From: Comamonadaceae bacterium
Lineage (GTDB): Bacteria > Pseudomonadota > Gammaproteobacteria > Burkholderiales > Burkholderiaceae_C
DNA length: 11,086 bases
NCBI GenBank assembly: GCA_947451445.1
Contig: CANFZJ010000064.1
Location: 1 to 11,086, forward strand
Reading direction: 5' to 3'
A program made the translations under genes and the position numbers. The notes beneath the pieces were generated by a model. The model did no database searches, had not been told where the DNA came from, and was given only the letters and a program-made list of their open reading frames with translations. Positions 1 to 6,327 of this stretch are shown piece by piece. How positions within the stretch are numbered: the first letter of the stretch is position 1; the number at the start of each line of letters is the position of its first letter.

Positions 1-1970
1 GGACCACCGCCACGCCCCACCGTGCCGCCCCGGCCGTGGAACATGCGCAGGGTGATGTTGTGGCTGTTGGACAACTGGTCAAACAGCTCGACCAGCGCGA
101 TCTCGGCGCGGTACAGCTCCCAGTTGCTGGTGAAGATGCCGCCGTCCTTGTTGCTGTCGCTATAGCCCAGCATGATGTCCTGCTCGGCCCCGCTGCGCTG
201 CACCAGCTCGGCCACACCGGGCAGGGCGTAGAAGTCGCGCATGATGGGCGCGGCGTTGCGCAGGTCTTCGATGGTTTCAAACAGTGGCACCACGATCAGG
301 TCGTTGGTGGCCTTGCTGTCCAAAGTGCCGTGCATCAGGCCCACTTCTTTTTGCAGCAGCAGCACTTCCAGCAAGTCGCTCACTGTTTCGGTATGGCTGA
401 TGATGTAGTGGCGAATGGCCTGCGCACCAAAGCGGGCGCGGCAGTCGAGGGCCATCTCAAAAATCGCGATTTCTTTGCAGGCGTGCTCGGAATACTGGGC
501 CCCCACCACGCGCAGCGGGCGGGCGTCGTTCAGCAGGCCGAGCAACAGCGTGCGCTTGGCGGCTTCGTCCAGGGCGGAATAACCGGGCTCGATCCGCGCC
601 ACGGACAGCAGCTCGGCCACCACCTCTTCGTGTTTGTCGGAACTTTGGCGCAAGTCCACCGTGGCCAGATGAAAGCCGAACACCTCGACCGCACGGATCA
701 GGGGGTGCAGGCGCTGCGCGGTCAACGCTGCGCCGTGGTTGGCCAGCAACGAAGCTTCGATGGTGCGCAGGTCGGCCAAAAACTCCTCGGCCAACACATA
801 GGCGTTCTGCGGGGCCACGGCATGGCGGGCCGCGTCACCGCCGGTCAGGTCTTTGAGTGTGGCGGCCAGGCGGGCGTACATGCCGGTCAAGGCCAGGCGG
901 TAGGGCTCGTCTTTGCGGTGCACATTGGTGTCAGGCGAGCTGTGGGCCAGGGCCAGCAGTTCGGGCGTCATGCCCACCAGACCGCCCGACAACGACAGCT
1001 CGCCGCCCAAAAAGTGCACCTCGGTCAGGTAGTGGCGCAGCGCCACGTCGGACTGGCGGCGCAGCGCGTATTCCAGGGTTTGCGCGCTGACGTTGGGATT
1101 ACCGTCCCGGTCGCCGCCAATCCACTGGCCCATGCGCAGAAAGCTGTGCACAGGGTGGTTGCCCAAAGCGCCTTCCAGCTCGGCGTACAGCTTGGGAATC
1201 TCGCGCAGAAAGGTGGACTCGTAGTAGCTCAACGCGTTTTCGATCTCGTCGGCCACGGTCAGCTTGGACTTGCGCAGCAGCCGGGTTTGCCACAGCTGCA
1301 TCACGCGGGCGCGCAGCTGCACCTCGTTGGCGGCCAGTTCGCGCGCGGCCAGTGCGTCTTTGGCGCCGCTGAGGGTGCGGGCGCGCACTTCATCGCGCAC
1401 GGTCAGCAGCTTGGCGATGTCGCGCTCGGCGTCCAAGATGCTTTTACGCTGCACTTCGGTGGGGTGGGCGGTGAGCACCGGGGCCACGTAGCTGTTGGCC
1501 AGCGTCTGCGCTATGGTTTTAGTAGCTATACCCGCCCAGCGCAAGCGCGCCAGCGCCACTTCTATGCTGCCTTCTTGGGTGTCGCCCGCACGCTCGTGCA
1601 CGGCGCGGCGGCGGATGTGGTGGCGGTCTTCGGCCAGGTTGGCCAGGTGGCTGAAGTAGGTGAAGGCGCGCATCACGCTGACCGTCTGGTCGCCGCTGAG
1701 ACCCTTGAGCAGCTTTTTCAGCGCCTTGTCGGCCTCGGCGTCGGCGTCGCGGCGAAAGGCCACCGACAGCTTGCGCACCTGCTCGATCAACTCGAACGCG
1801 GCCACCCCTTCCTGGTCCCGAATCACGTCACCCAAAATACGGCCCAGCAGGCGAATGTCTTCCACCAGCGGACGCTCGTTGTCTTTGGCGCGGGGCGTGG
1901 GCGCGGCTTTGACGGCGCTGGCGGGAGTGCGTTTGGCGGGGCTGGCGCTGGGGGATTCTGCCGTTGACAT
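1..1970 (-). CDS. ppc: Phosphoenolpyruvate carboxylase, N-terminal ~656 residues (partial)
   Basis: Phosphoenolpyruvate carboxylase carboxylates PEP with bicarbonate to give oxaloacetate and phosphate, a cytosolic anaplerotic reaction. Reading the minus strand from the ATG at 1970-1968 gives 656 uninterrupted codons that run off the left edge. Family hallmarks are all present: the first signature VLTAHPTEVQRKS with the catalytic His at residue 169, the active-site segment WIGGDRDGNPNVS at about 283-295, and the glycine-rich signature FHGRGGTVGRGGGP starting at residue 644, at the window edge. The family is usually 880-950 residues, so about 230-290 residues lie outside. The first ~30 residues are a low-complexity Ala/Pro/Ser/Lys-rich leader ahead of the conserved part, as is common in betaproteobacterial forms. 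No strong Shine-Dalgarno sequence is visible before the ATG. The gene is divergent from hemC. A degenerate copy of the window's palindromic repeat lies within codons ~137-154 without changing protein length noticeably. Confidence 0.97.
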   Translation of the reverse strand, partial: MSTAESPSASPAKRTPASAVKAAPTPRAKDNERPLVEDIRLLGRILGDVIRDQEGVAAFELIEQVRKLSVAFRRDADAEADKALKKLLKGLSGDQTVSVMRAFTYFSHLANLAEDRHHIRRRAVHERAGDTQEGSIEVALARLRWAGIATKTIAQTLANSYVAPVLTAHPTEVQRKSILDAERDIAKLLTVRDEVRARTLSGAKDALAARELAANEVQLRARVMQLWQTRLLRKSKLTVADEIENALSYYESTFLREIPKLYAELEGALGNHPVHSFLRMGQWIGGDRDGNPNVSAQTLEYALRRQSDVALRHYLTEVHFLGGELSLSGGLVGMTPELLALAHSSPDTNVHRKDEPYRLALTGMYARLAATLKDLTGGDAARHAVAPQNAYVLAEEFLADLRTIEASLLANHGAALTAQRLHPLIRAVEVFGFHLATVDLRQSSDKHEEVVAELLSVARIEPGYSALDEAAKRTLLLGLLNDARPLRVVGAQYSEHACKEIAIFEMALDCRARFGAQAIRHYIISHTETVSDLLEVLLLQKEVGLMHGTLDSKATNDLIVVPLFETIEDLRNAAPIMRDFYALPGVAELVQRSGAEQDIMLGYSDSNKDGGIFTSNWELYRAEIALVELFDQLSNSHNITLRMFHGRGGTVGRGGG
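1510..1561 (+). repeat. Degenerate palindromic mini-repeat copy inside ppc
   Basis: This stretch follows the same spacing as the three other copies in the window: GCTAT (1510-1514), a 7-nt T-rich spacer, GTAGC (1522-1526), TA plus 4 nt, CGCC, 9 nt, CGCGC (1546-1550), then a GCC-containing tail. It lies in ppc codons ~137-154, which read VALARLRWAGIATKTIA on the minus strand. Part of that peptide resembles the normal PEP carboxylase sequence before TAHPTE, so the right half may be ancestral coding sequence that matches by chance. The left arm (GCTAT, 7 nt, GTAGC) is the stronger match. Confidence 0.4.
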
Positions 1971-2074
1971 GCGTGTACTTTCTGGGTTTGCGAGAAGGAA
2001 TGACCGGTCCATGCCCATGCTAGCATCCGACTCCCCTCTTGCAGGGCCTTTCCCATTACCAATTGGTTACCAGT
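1971..2074. promoter_or_regulatory. Divergent ppc/hemC promoter region with two 10-bp palindromes
   Basis: This 104-nt gap must hold the start signals for both ppc (leftward) and hemC (rightward). No convincing -35/-10 pair stands out on either strand. A TAGCAT at 2021-2026 could be a weak -10 for hemC. Two perfect 10-bp palindromes are visible: ATGCTAGCAT at 2017-2026 and ACCAATTGGT at 2058-2067. The latter is followed at once by a further ACCA half-site, ending two bases before the chosen hemC start. They could be operators, but no regulator can be named. The promoter role is inferred from gene layout only. Confidence 0.45.
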
Positions 2075-2998
2075 GTGAGCACTCCATCCCTACGTATCGT
2101 TATCGCCACACGCGAAAGCCGTTTGGCCCTGTGGCAAGCCGAACATGTCCAACACCTGCTGCAGCTGCAGGGCCACCAGGTCACGCTGCTGGGCATGACC
2201 ACCAAGGGCGACCAGATTCTGGACCGCTCGCTGAGCAAGGTCGGCGGCAAGGGTCTGTTTGTCAAAGAGCTGGAAGTGGCGCTGGAAGAAGGCCGCGCCG
2301 ACATCGCCGTGCATTCGCTGAAAGACGTGCCGATGGACCTGCCCGAGGGCTTTGCCCTGGCCTGCGTGATGGAGCGCGAAGACCCCAGCGACGCCTTTGT
2401 ATCGCCCCGCTACGCCACGCTGGCCGATGTCCCCCAGGGCGGCGTGGTCGGCACCTCCAGCCTGCGCCGCACCGTGCTGCTGCGCGCGCTACGGCCCGAC
2501 CTGCGGATCGAACCCCTGCGCGGCAACCTGGACACCCGGCTGCGCAAGCTGGACGAGGGCCAATTCGACGCCATCGTGCTGGCCAGTGCCGGGCTGATGC
2601 GCCTGGGGCTGGCCGAACGCATCCGCAGCCGTTTTACCCCTGACGCCATGCTGCCCGCAGCGGGCCAGGGCGCTTTAGGCATCGAGATCCGCGCCGACCG
2701 GGCCGACCTGGTCGCCGCGCTGGCCCCGCTGGCGCACACCGCCACCTGGCAGGCCGTGGCCGCCGAGCGCGCCGTCAGCCGCAGCATGGGCGGCAGCTGC
2801 TCCATGCCGCTGGCCGCTTTTGCGACCTGGCAGGGCCGCCAGTTACAGATCAACGCCGCCTGGGGCAATGCCGACCAGCCCGCGCCGCTGGTCACCGCCA
2901 GCGCCCAGGCTGCCGTGACGGACCTGGCCAGCGCTACCGCCCTGGGCGAACAGGTGGCCGCGCAACTACAGTCACGCGGTGCGGGCGGTGCAAGCTAA
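2075..2998 (+). CDS. hemC: Hydroxymethylbilane synthase (porphobilinogen deaminase)
   Basis: HemC joins four porphobilinogen units head to tail into hydroxymethylbilane, the linear precursor of all tetrapyrroles, in the cytosol. With the GTG start at 2075 the protein is 307 residues (E. coli 313) and begins MSTPSLRIVIATRESRLALWQAEHV, the normal family N-terminus. The catalytic aspartate in VHSLKDVP is residue 84 and the dipyrromethane cofactor cysteine in GGSCSMP is residue 242, the same numbers as in E. coli, which supports this start. The KGLFVKELE, GTSSLRR, LRGNLDTRLRKL and AAGQGALGIE blocks are also present. The frame stays open upstream to a TTG at 2039, giving 12 extra residues that do not look conserved. 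No clear Shine-Dalgarno sequence precedes either start. It is the first gene of a hemC-hemD-hemX-hemY operon and overlaps hemD by 20 nt. Confidence 0.97.
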   Translation: MSTPSLRIVIATRESRLALWQAEHVQHLLQLQGHQVTLLGMTTKGDQILDRSLSKVGGKGLFVKELEVALEEGRADIAVHSLKDVPMDLPEGFALACVMEREDPSDAFVSPRYATLADVPQGGVVGTSSLRRTVLLRALRPDLRIEPLRGNLDTRLRKLDEGQFDAIVLASAGLMRLGLAERIRSRFTPDAMLPAAGQGALGIEIRADRADLVAALAPLAHTATWQAVAAERAVSRSMGGSCSMPLAAFATWQGRQLQINAAWGNADQPAPLVTASAQAAVTDLASATALGEQVAAQLQSRGAGGAS

Positions 2999-3779
2999 AC
3001 GGGTCATCGTCACCCGGCCCGCGCAAGACGCGCTGCGCTGGGTCACCGCGCTACACCACCACGGGCTGGACGCCGTCGCCCTGCCGCTGATTGAAATCAG
3101 CCCCGCCGCCAACCCGCAGCCGGTGCAAGACGCCCTGCAACACCTGGCCGACTACCAAGCGGTGATGTTTGTCAGCGGCAACGCCGCCAGCCACTTTTAT
3201 GCACAAAATACGGCACCAGCGCAATTGGAACATGCGCAAGCAGCTATAAAAACAAGAGCATGGGCCACCGGCCCCGGCACCCACGCCGCGCTGCGCCAGG
3301 CTGGGGTATCGCCCCTGCACATCGACGCCCCCGACGCAGCCGCCGGACAGTTCGACTCCGAAGCCCTCTGGCACATCGTCGCCGCCAGCGTGCAGCCGGG
3401 CAGCCGGGTGCTGGTGGTGCGCGGCAGCGACCCCACCGGGGCCAGCACCGGGCGCAGCTGGCTCACCGACCAACTGCTGGCCGCCGGTGCGCAGGTGGAC
3501 ACCGTGGTCAGCTACGAACGCCACCCGCCGCGCTTCACGCCCGGCCAAACCCTGTTGGCCCAGCAGGCCTGCAGCGACGGCAGCGTGTGGCTGTTCAGCA
3601 GCTCCGAAGCGGTCGCCCACCTGCAAGCCAGCCTGCCCGGCCAGAACTTCACTGCAGCACGGGCGCTGGCCACCCACCCGCGCATCGCCCAGGCGGCCCG
3701 GGACGTGGGTTTTGGTGTTGTTTGCGGGTCACGCCCCCTGCTGGCCGACATAGTGGCGTCGATAGAATCACAGGCATGA
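2979..3779 (+). CDS. hemD: Uroporphyrinogen-III synthase, with an in-frame repeat-derived insert
   Basis: HemD closes hydroxymethylbilane with inversion of ring D to give uroporphyrinogen III, directly downstream of HemC in heme, siroheme and cobalamin synthesis. The family is poorly conserved, but the start VIVTRPAQDALRWVTAL, the VSGNAASHF loop, RAWATGPGTHAALRQAG, VLVVRGSDPTG, VSYERHPPRF, the FSSSEAVAHL loop and the closing THPRIAQAARDVGFG mark both lobes. The length is 266 residues from the GTG at 2979 (E. coli 246). A second in-frame GTG at 2988 is an equally plausible start; neither has a good Shine-Dalgarno sequence, so coupling to hemC through the 20-nt overlap is likely. Residues ~76-92 (QNTAPAQLEHAQAAIKT), between SHFYA and RAWATGPGT, are encoded by an inverted copy of the palindromic mini-repeat and look like an extra loop. 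The stop overlaps the hemX ATG. Confidence 0.93.
   Translation: MRAVQAKRVIVTRPAQDALRWVTALHHHGLDAVALPLIEISPAANPQPVQDALQHLADYQAVMFVSGNAASHFYAQNTAPAQLEHAQAAIKTRAWATGPGTHAALRQAGVSPLHIDAPDAAAGQFDSEALWHIVAASVQPGSRVLVVRGSDPTGASTGRSWLTDQLLAAGAQVDTVVSYERHPPRFTPGQTLLAQQACSDGSVWLFSSSEAVAHLQASLPGQNFTAARALATHPRIAQAARDVGFGVVCGSRPLLADIVASIESQA
3205..3259 (-). repeat. Palindromic mini-repeat inserted in hemD coding sequence
   Basis: Read on the minus strand, this segment aligns base for base in spacing with the copy after hemY: GCTCT, 7-nt T-rich spacer, ATAGC, TG, 4 nt, CGCA, 9 nt, TGCGC, TGGTGCC, then an ATTT-like end. It lies wholly in the hemD frame, has no stop codon in that frame, and encodes roughly residues 76-94 of HemD. 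Flanking hemD sequence on both sides reads as normal family sequence, so this looks like an in-frame insertion. Its higher A+T content contrasts with the surrounding gene. Confidence 0.8.
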
Positions 3780-4795
3780 ACGCCGAGCAGCCTCCAGTAC
3801 CCACCACACCCCCTGCCAAAAGCGCCCCCACCCTGGTGTGGTTCCTGGGCGCCGTCGCCGTGCTGGCCCTGCTCAGCAGCGGCATGCTGTGGCAAAAGCT
3901 GTCCAGCATCCAGGAACACCTGGCCCGCCAAAGCGCCGACGCCGGTGCCCAATCCGTAGAAGCCCGCACCATTGCCCAGCAGGCCCAAGACCTGGCCCGT
4001 GAAACTGCCGCCCACCAGGCCGTAGCCGACGCCCGCGCCAACGAGACCACCCTGCAGCGGGCCCAGCTGGAAGGGCTGATCCAAAGTCTGTCGCGTTCAC
4101 GCGATGAAAACCTGGTGGTCGATATCGAATCCGCCATCCGCCTCGCCCAGCAGCAGGCCCAGCTGACCGGCAGCGTGGAACCCCTGCTGGCCGCCCTGAA
4201 AACCGCCGACGAACGCATCGCCCGCGCCGCCCAGCCCCGCCTGGCCCCGCTGCAGCGCGCCATCGCCCACGACACCGACCGCACCAAGGCCGCGAGCACC
4301 ACGGACACCCCCGGCCTGCTCATCAAGCTGGACGAGCTGGTGCGCCAGGTAGACGAACTGCCTGCGGCCAACGCCGTGGTCAGCGCCGCCGCCGTCGGTG
4401 CAGGTGCCACCGCCAGCCCGTCCGTTGCCAGCGACTGGTGGCAGCGCGGCCTGGACGTGGTGCGCCAGGAGGCCCGCAAGCTGCTGCGCGTCAGCCGCAT
4501 CGAGCAGCCCGAAGCGGCCCTGCTGTCGCCCGAGCAAACCTTCTTCCTGCGCGAAAATCTCAAGCTCAAGCTGCTCAATGCCCGGCTCGGCCTGCTGGCA
4601 CGGCAGCTGGAATCCGCACGCGCCGACCTCGCCGCCGCCAGCGGTGCATTGAACAAATACTTCGACCCGACTTCGCGCAAGACCCAGACCACCGCCGGGC
4701 TGCTGCAGCAGGTGCAAACCCAGATGAAAACCTCCGAGCTGCCCCGCGTCGATGAAACCCTGGCCGCCTTGGCCACTGCAGCGGCGGGCAGATAG
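3776..4795 (+). CDS. hemX: HemX family membrane-anchored protein of the heme operon
   Basis: HemX proteins accompany hemC-hemD in many proteobacteria. They are often labelled uroporphyrinogen-III C-methyltransferase, but lack the SAM-binding methyltransferase fold; their exact role is unsettled. This 339-residue protein has a short Pro-rich cytoplasmic N-terminus, one membrane segment at about 19-39 (LVWFLGAVAVLALLSSGMLW), then a long Gln/Ala-rich helical region (about 40-130) likely to form a coiled coil. The C-terminal block contains the family-typical DWWQRGLDVVRQEARKLLRVSRIE and FFLRENLKLKLLNARLGLLARQ. No CysG-like glycine-rich SAM motif is visible. The ATG at 3776 overlaps the hemD stop in an ATGA arrangement, which fits translational coupling. 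hemY begins 2 nt after the stop. Confidence 0.92.
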   Translation: MNAEQPPVPTTPPAKSAPTLVWFLGAVAVLALLSSGMLWQKLSSIQEHLARQSADAGAQSVEARTIAQQAQDLARETAAHQAVADARANETTLQRAQLEGLIQSLSRSRDENLVVDIESAIRLAQQQAQLTGSVEPLLAALKTADERIARAAQPRLAPLQRAIAHDTDRTKAASTTDTPGLLIKLDELVRQVDELPAANAVVSAAAVGAGATASPSVASDWWQRGLDVVRQEARKLLRVSRIEQPEAALLSPEQTFFLRENLKLKLLNARLGLLARQLESARADLAAASGALNKYFDPTSRKTQTTAGLLQQVQTQMKTSELPRVDETLAALATAAAGR

Positions 4796-4797
4796 CG

Positions 4798-6084
4798 ATG
4801 CGTGCAATTGCATGGTTATTGGCCCTGTTTGCCGCAGCGGTGGCGGTGGCCCTGCTGGCCGGTAGCAACCACAGCACGGTCACTGTGTTTTGGCCGCCCT
4901 ACCGGGTCGATCTGTCGCTGAACCTGGTGCTGCTGCTGACCGCGCTGCTGTTCATCGCCCTGCACCTGGCTCTGAAAGGGCTCACCGCCCTGTTTGCCAT
5001 GCCACAGCAGGCCCAGCGCTGGCGGCTGCAGCAAAAAGAGCGCGCCGCCCACGCCGCTCTGCTGGACGCCTATTCCCACCTGCTGGCCGGCCGCTTTCTG
5101 CGCGCCCGCAAAGCGGCAGAGATCGCCCTGCGCCAAGAAAACGCCCTGCTCACCAGCGGCCACCCTATGGCCCACGGCGATAAGCTGCGCGCCCTAGCGC
5201 ACCTGATCACCGCCGAAAGCGCCCAGTCCCTGCAAGACCACGCCACCCGCGACACCCACCTGCAGCTGGCGCTGGACAACACCGCCCAACGCAATTCCCA
5301 GGACAGCCAAGAAACCCGCGAAGGCGTGCAGCTGCGTGCCGCCCGCTGGGCGCTGGACGACCGCGACGCCGACGCTGCCTTGCAGTGGCTGGACGCCCTG
5401 CCCGTCGGCGCATCCCGCCGCACCCTGGCCCTGCGCGCCCGCCTGAAAGCCACCCGGCTGGCCCGCCAAACCCTGCCCGCCCTGGAAACCGCCCGCCTGC
5501 TGGCCAAGCACCGCGCCTTCTCGCCCGCTGCGGCGCAGAGCATTCTGCGCGGCCTGGCACTGGAGCTGGTCAACGCTGCGCACGACCCCGCCCAGCTGCA
5601 ACGTGCCTGGGACGAACTGGAACACGCCGAACGCCTGCTGCCCGAAGTCGCCACCCAGGCCGCCCAGCGCCTGTCCAACCTGCAAGGCGATGCCAGCCTG
5701 GCCCGCCAGTGGCTGCTGCCCATCTGGGAACAGATGGTGCTGGCCCCGCCCGACCAGCAACACGCCTACAGCCTGAAACTGGTACGCGCCCTGGAGGCCA
5801 GCTTCTCCAGCGCAGACAGCCCACTGGACCTGCCTTGGCTGCACCGCATCGAAGCCGCCCAACAGCGACATCCGCGCGACGCCCAACTGCAGTACTTGGC
5901 GGGCATGGTTTGCATGCGCCACCAACTCTGGGGCAAAGCCCAGCTGCTCTTGGGCCAGTCGACCCCCCAGCTAGACGACACCGGCCTGCGCCGCAACGCC
6001 TGGCGCGCCCTGGCCACCCTGGCCGCCCTGCGCAGCGACACCGAAGCCGAACAAGACGCCTACCGGCAACTGGCCAAGCTGTAA
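4798..6084 (+). CDS. hemY: HemY, membrane-anchored TPR-like heme-operon protein
   Basis: This is the proteobacterial HemY (E. coli HemY type), not the Gram-positive protoporphyrinogen oxidase of the same name. It is an inner-membrane protein linked to late heme synthesis whose mechanism is not established. The 428-residue product (E. coli 398) has two N-terminal membrane helices, about 4-21 (IAWLLALFAAAVAVALLA) and 39-59 (LSLNLVLLLTALLFIALHLAL), joined by the family-typical short loop with FWPPYRVDLS. The remainder is almost entirely helical with tetratricopeptide-like repeats, for example the AALLDAYSHLLAGRFLRARK stretch followed by further Ala/Leu-rich helix pairs. The ATG follows the hemX stop after 2 nt, so it is the last visible gene of the hemCDXY operon. 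Downstream come a palindromic mini-repeat and a bidirectional terminator shared with rne. Confidence 0.95.
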   Translation: MRAIAWLLALFAAAVAVALLAGSNHSTVTVFWPPYRVDLSLNLVLLLTALLFIALHLALKGLTALFAMPQQAQRWRLQQKERAAHAALLDAYSHLLAGRFLRARKAAEIALRQENALLTSGHPMAHGDKLRALAHLITAESAQSLQDHATRDTHLQLALDNTAQRNSQDSQETREGVQLRAARWALDDRDADAALQWLDALPVGASRRTLALRARLKATRLARQTLPALETARLLAKHRAFSPAAAQSILRGLALELVNAAHDPAQLQRAWDELEHAERLLPEVATQAAQRLSNLQGDASLARQWLLPIWEQMVLAPPDQQHAYSLKLVRALEASFSSADSPLDLPWLHRIEAAQQRHPRDAQLQYLAGMVCMRHQLWGKAQLLLGQSTPQLDDTGLRRNAWRALATLAALRSDTEAEQDAYRQLAKL

Positions 6085-6091
6085 GAGCCGC

Positions 6092-6145
6092 GCTCCTGTT
6101 TTAATAGCTGCCACCGCAGATTTAATATGCGCTGGCGGCCTATTT
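6092..6145 (+). repeat. Palindromic mini-repeat after hemY
   Basis: This copy lies 8 nt after the hemY stop: GCTCC, 7-nt T-rich spacer, ATAGC (6104-6108), TG, 4 nt, CGCA (6115-6118), 9 nt, TGCGC (6128-6132), TGGCGGC and ATTT (6142-6145). The second half folds as a stem of CCACCGCA (6111-6118) with TGCGCTGG (6128-6135), with one mismatch and a 9-nt loop. It matches the hemD copy (inverted) and the rne-leader copy with the same internal spacing. The transcript hairpin could protect the hemCDXY mRNA 3' end, but it lacks a following T-run, so it is not a standard intrinsic terminator. Confidence 0.8.
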
Positions 6146-6282
6146 GACCGTTATTTTCCAGCAACGAATCCACCATGGTTTAGGCGAAGCCGCTGCATTT
6201 TGAGGCGATCCATTCGGCCGATAGGGGGGCGAGCGGGGTCGGTCTCAACCTGGGCAGCGCAACAGTGCGCCAAACATCAGGC

Positions 6283-6311
6283 AAAAAAAATGGACCCGAA
6301 GGTCCATTTTT
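6283..6311. terminator. Bidirectional intrinsic terminator between hemY and rne
   Basis: A perfect 11-bp inverted repeat, AAAAATGGACC (6286-6296) against GGTCCATTTTT (6301-6311), is separated by 4 nt. Read on the minus strand the loop is UUCG, a very stable tetraloop, and the stem is followed by eight T residues, so it is a textbook Rho-independent terminator for rne, whose stop is 17 nt upstream. On the plus strand the stem is also followed by T residues, so it can terminate the converging hemCDXY transcript. Confidence 0.93.
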
Positions 6312-6327
6312 GAGAGGGGCACGCGCC

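Noticed and set aside
36..1967. A 643-codon open frame on the plus strand opposite ppc
   Set aside because: Its translation is Gln/His/Gly/Val-rich low-complexity sequence typical of the complement of a high-GC gene. The minus strand encodes an unmistakable PEP carboxylase with all motifs.
2000..2023. A 7-codon ORF (MTGPCPC) upstream of hemC as a possible leader peptide
   Set aside because: The purine-rich AGAAGGA directly touches the ATG with no spacing, the ORF is tiny, and there is no attenuator hairpin with T-run between it and hemC.
3776..4795. Calling hemX a uroporphyrinogen-III C-methyltransferase
   Set aside because: It has a membrane anchor and coiled coil but no SAM-dependent methyltransferase motifs. 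The label is a common carry-over from gene context.
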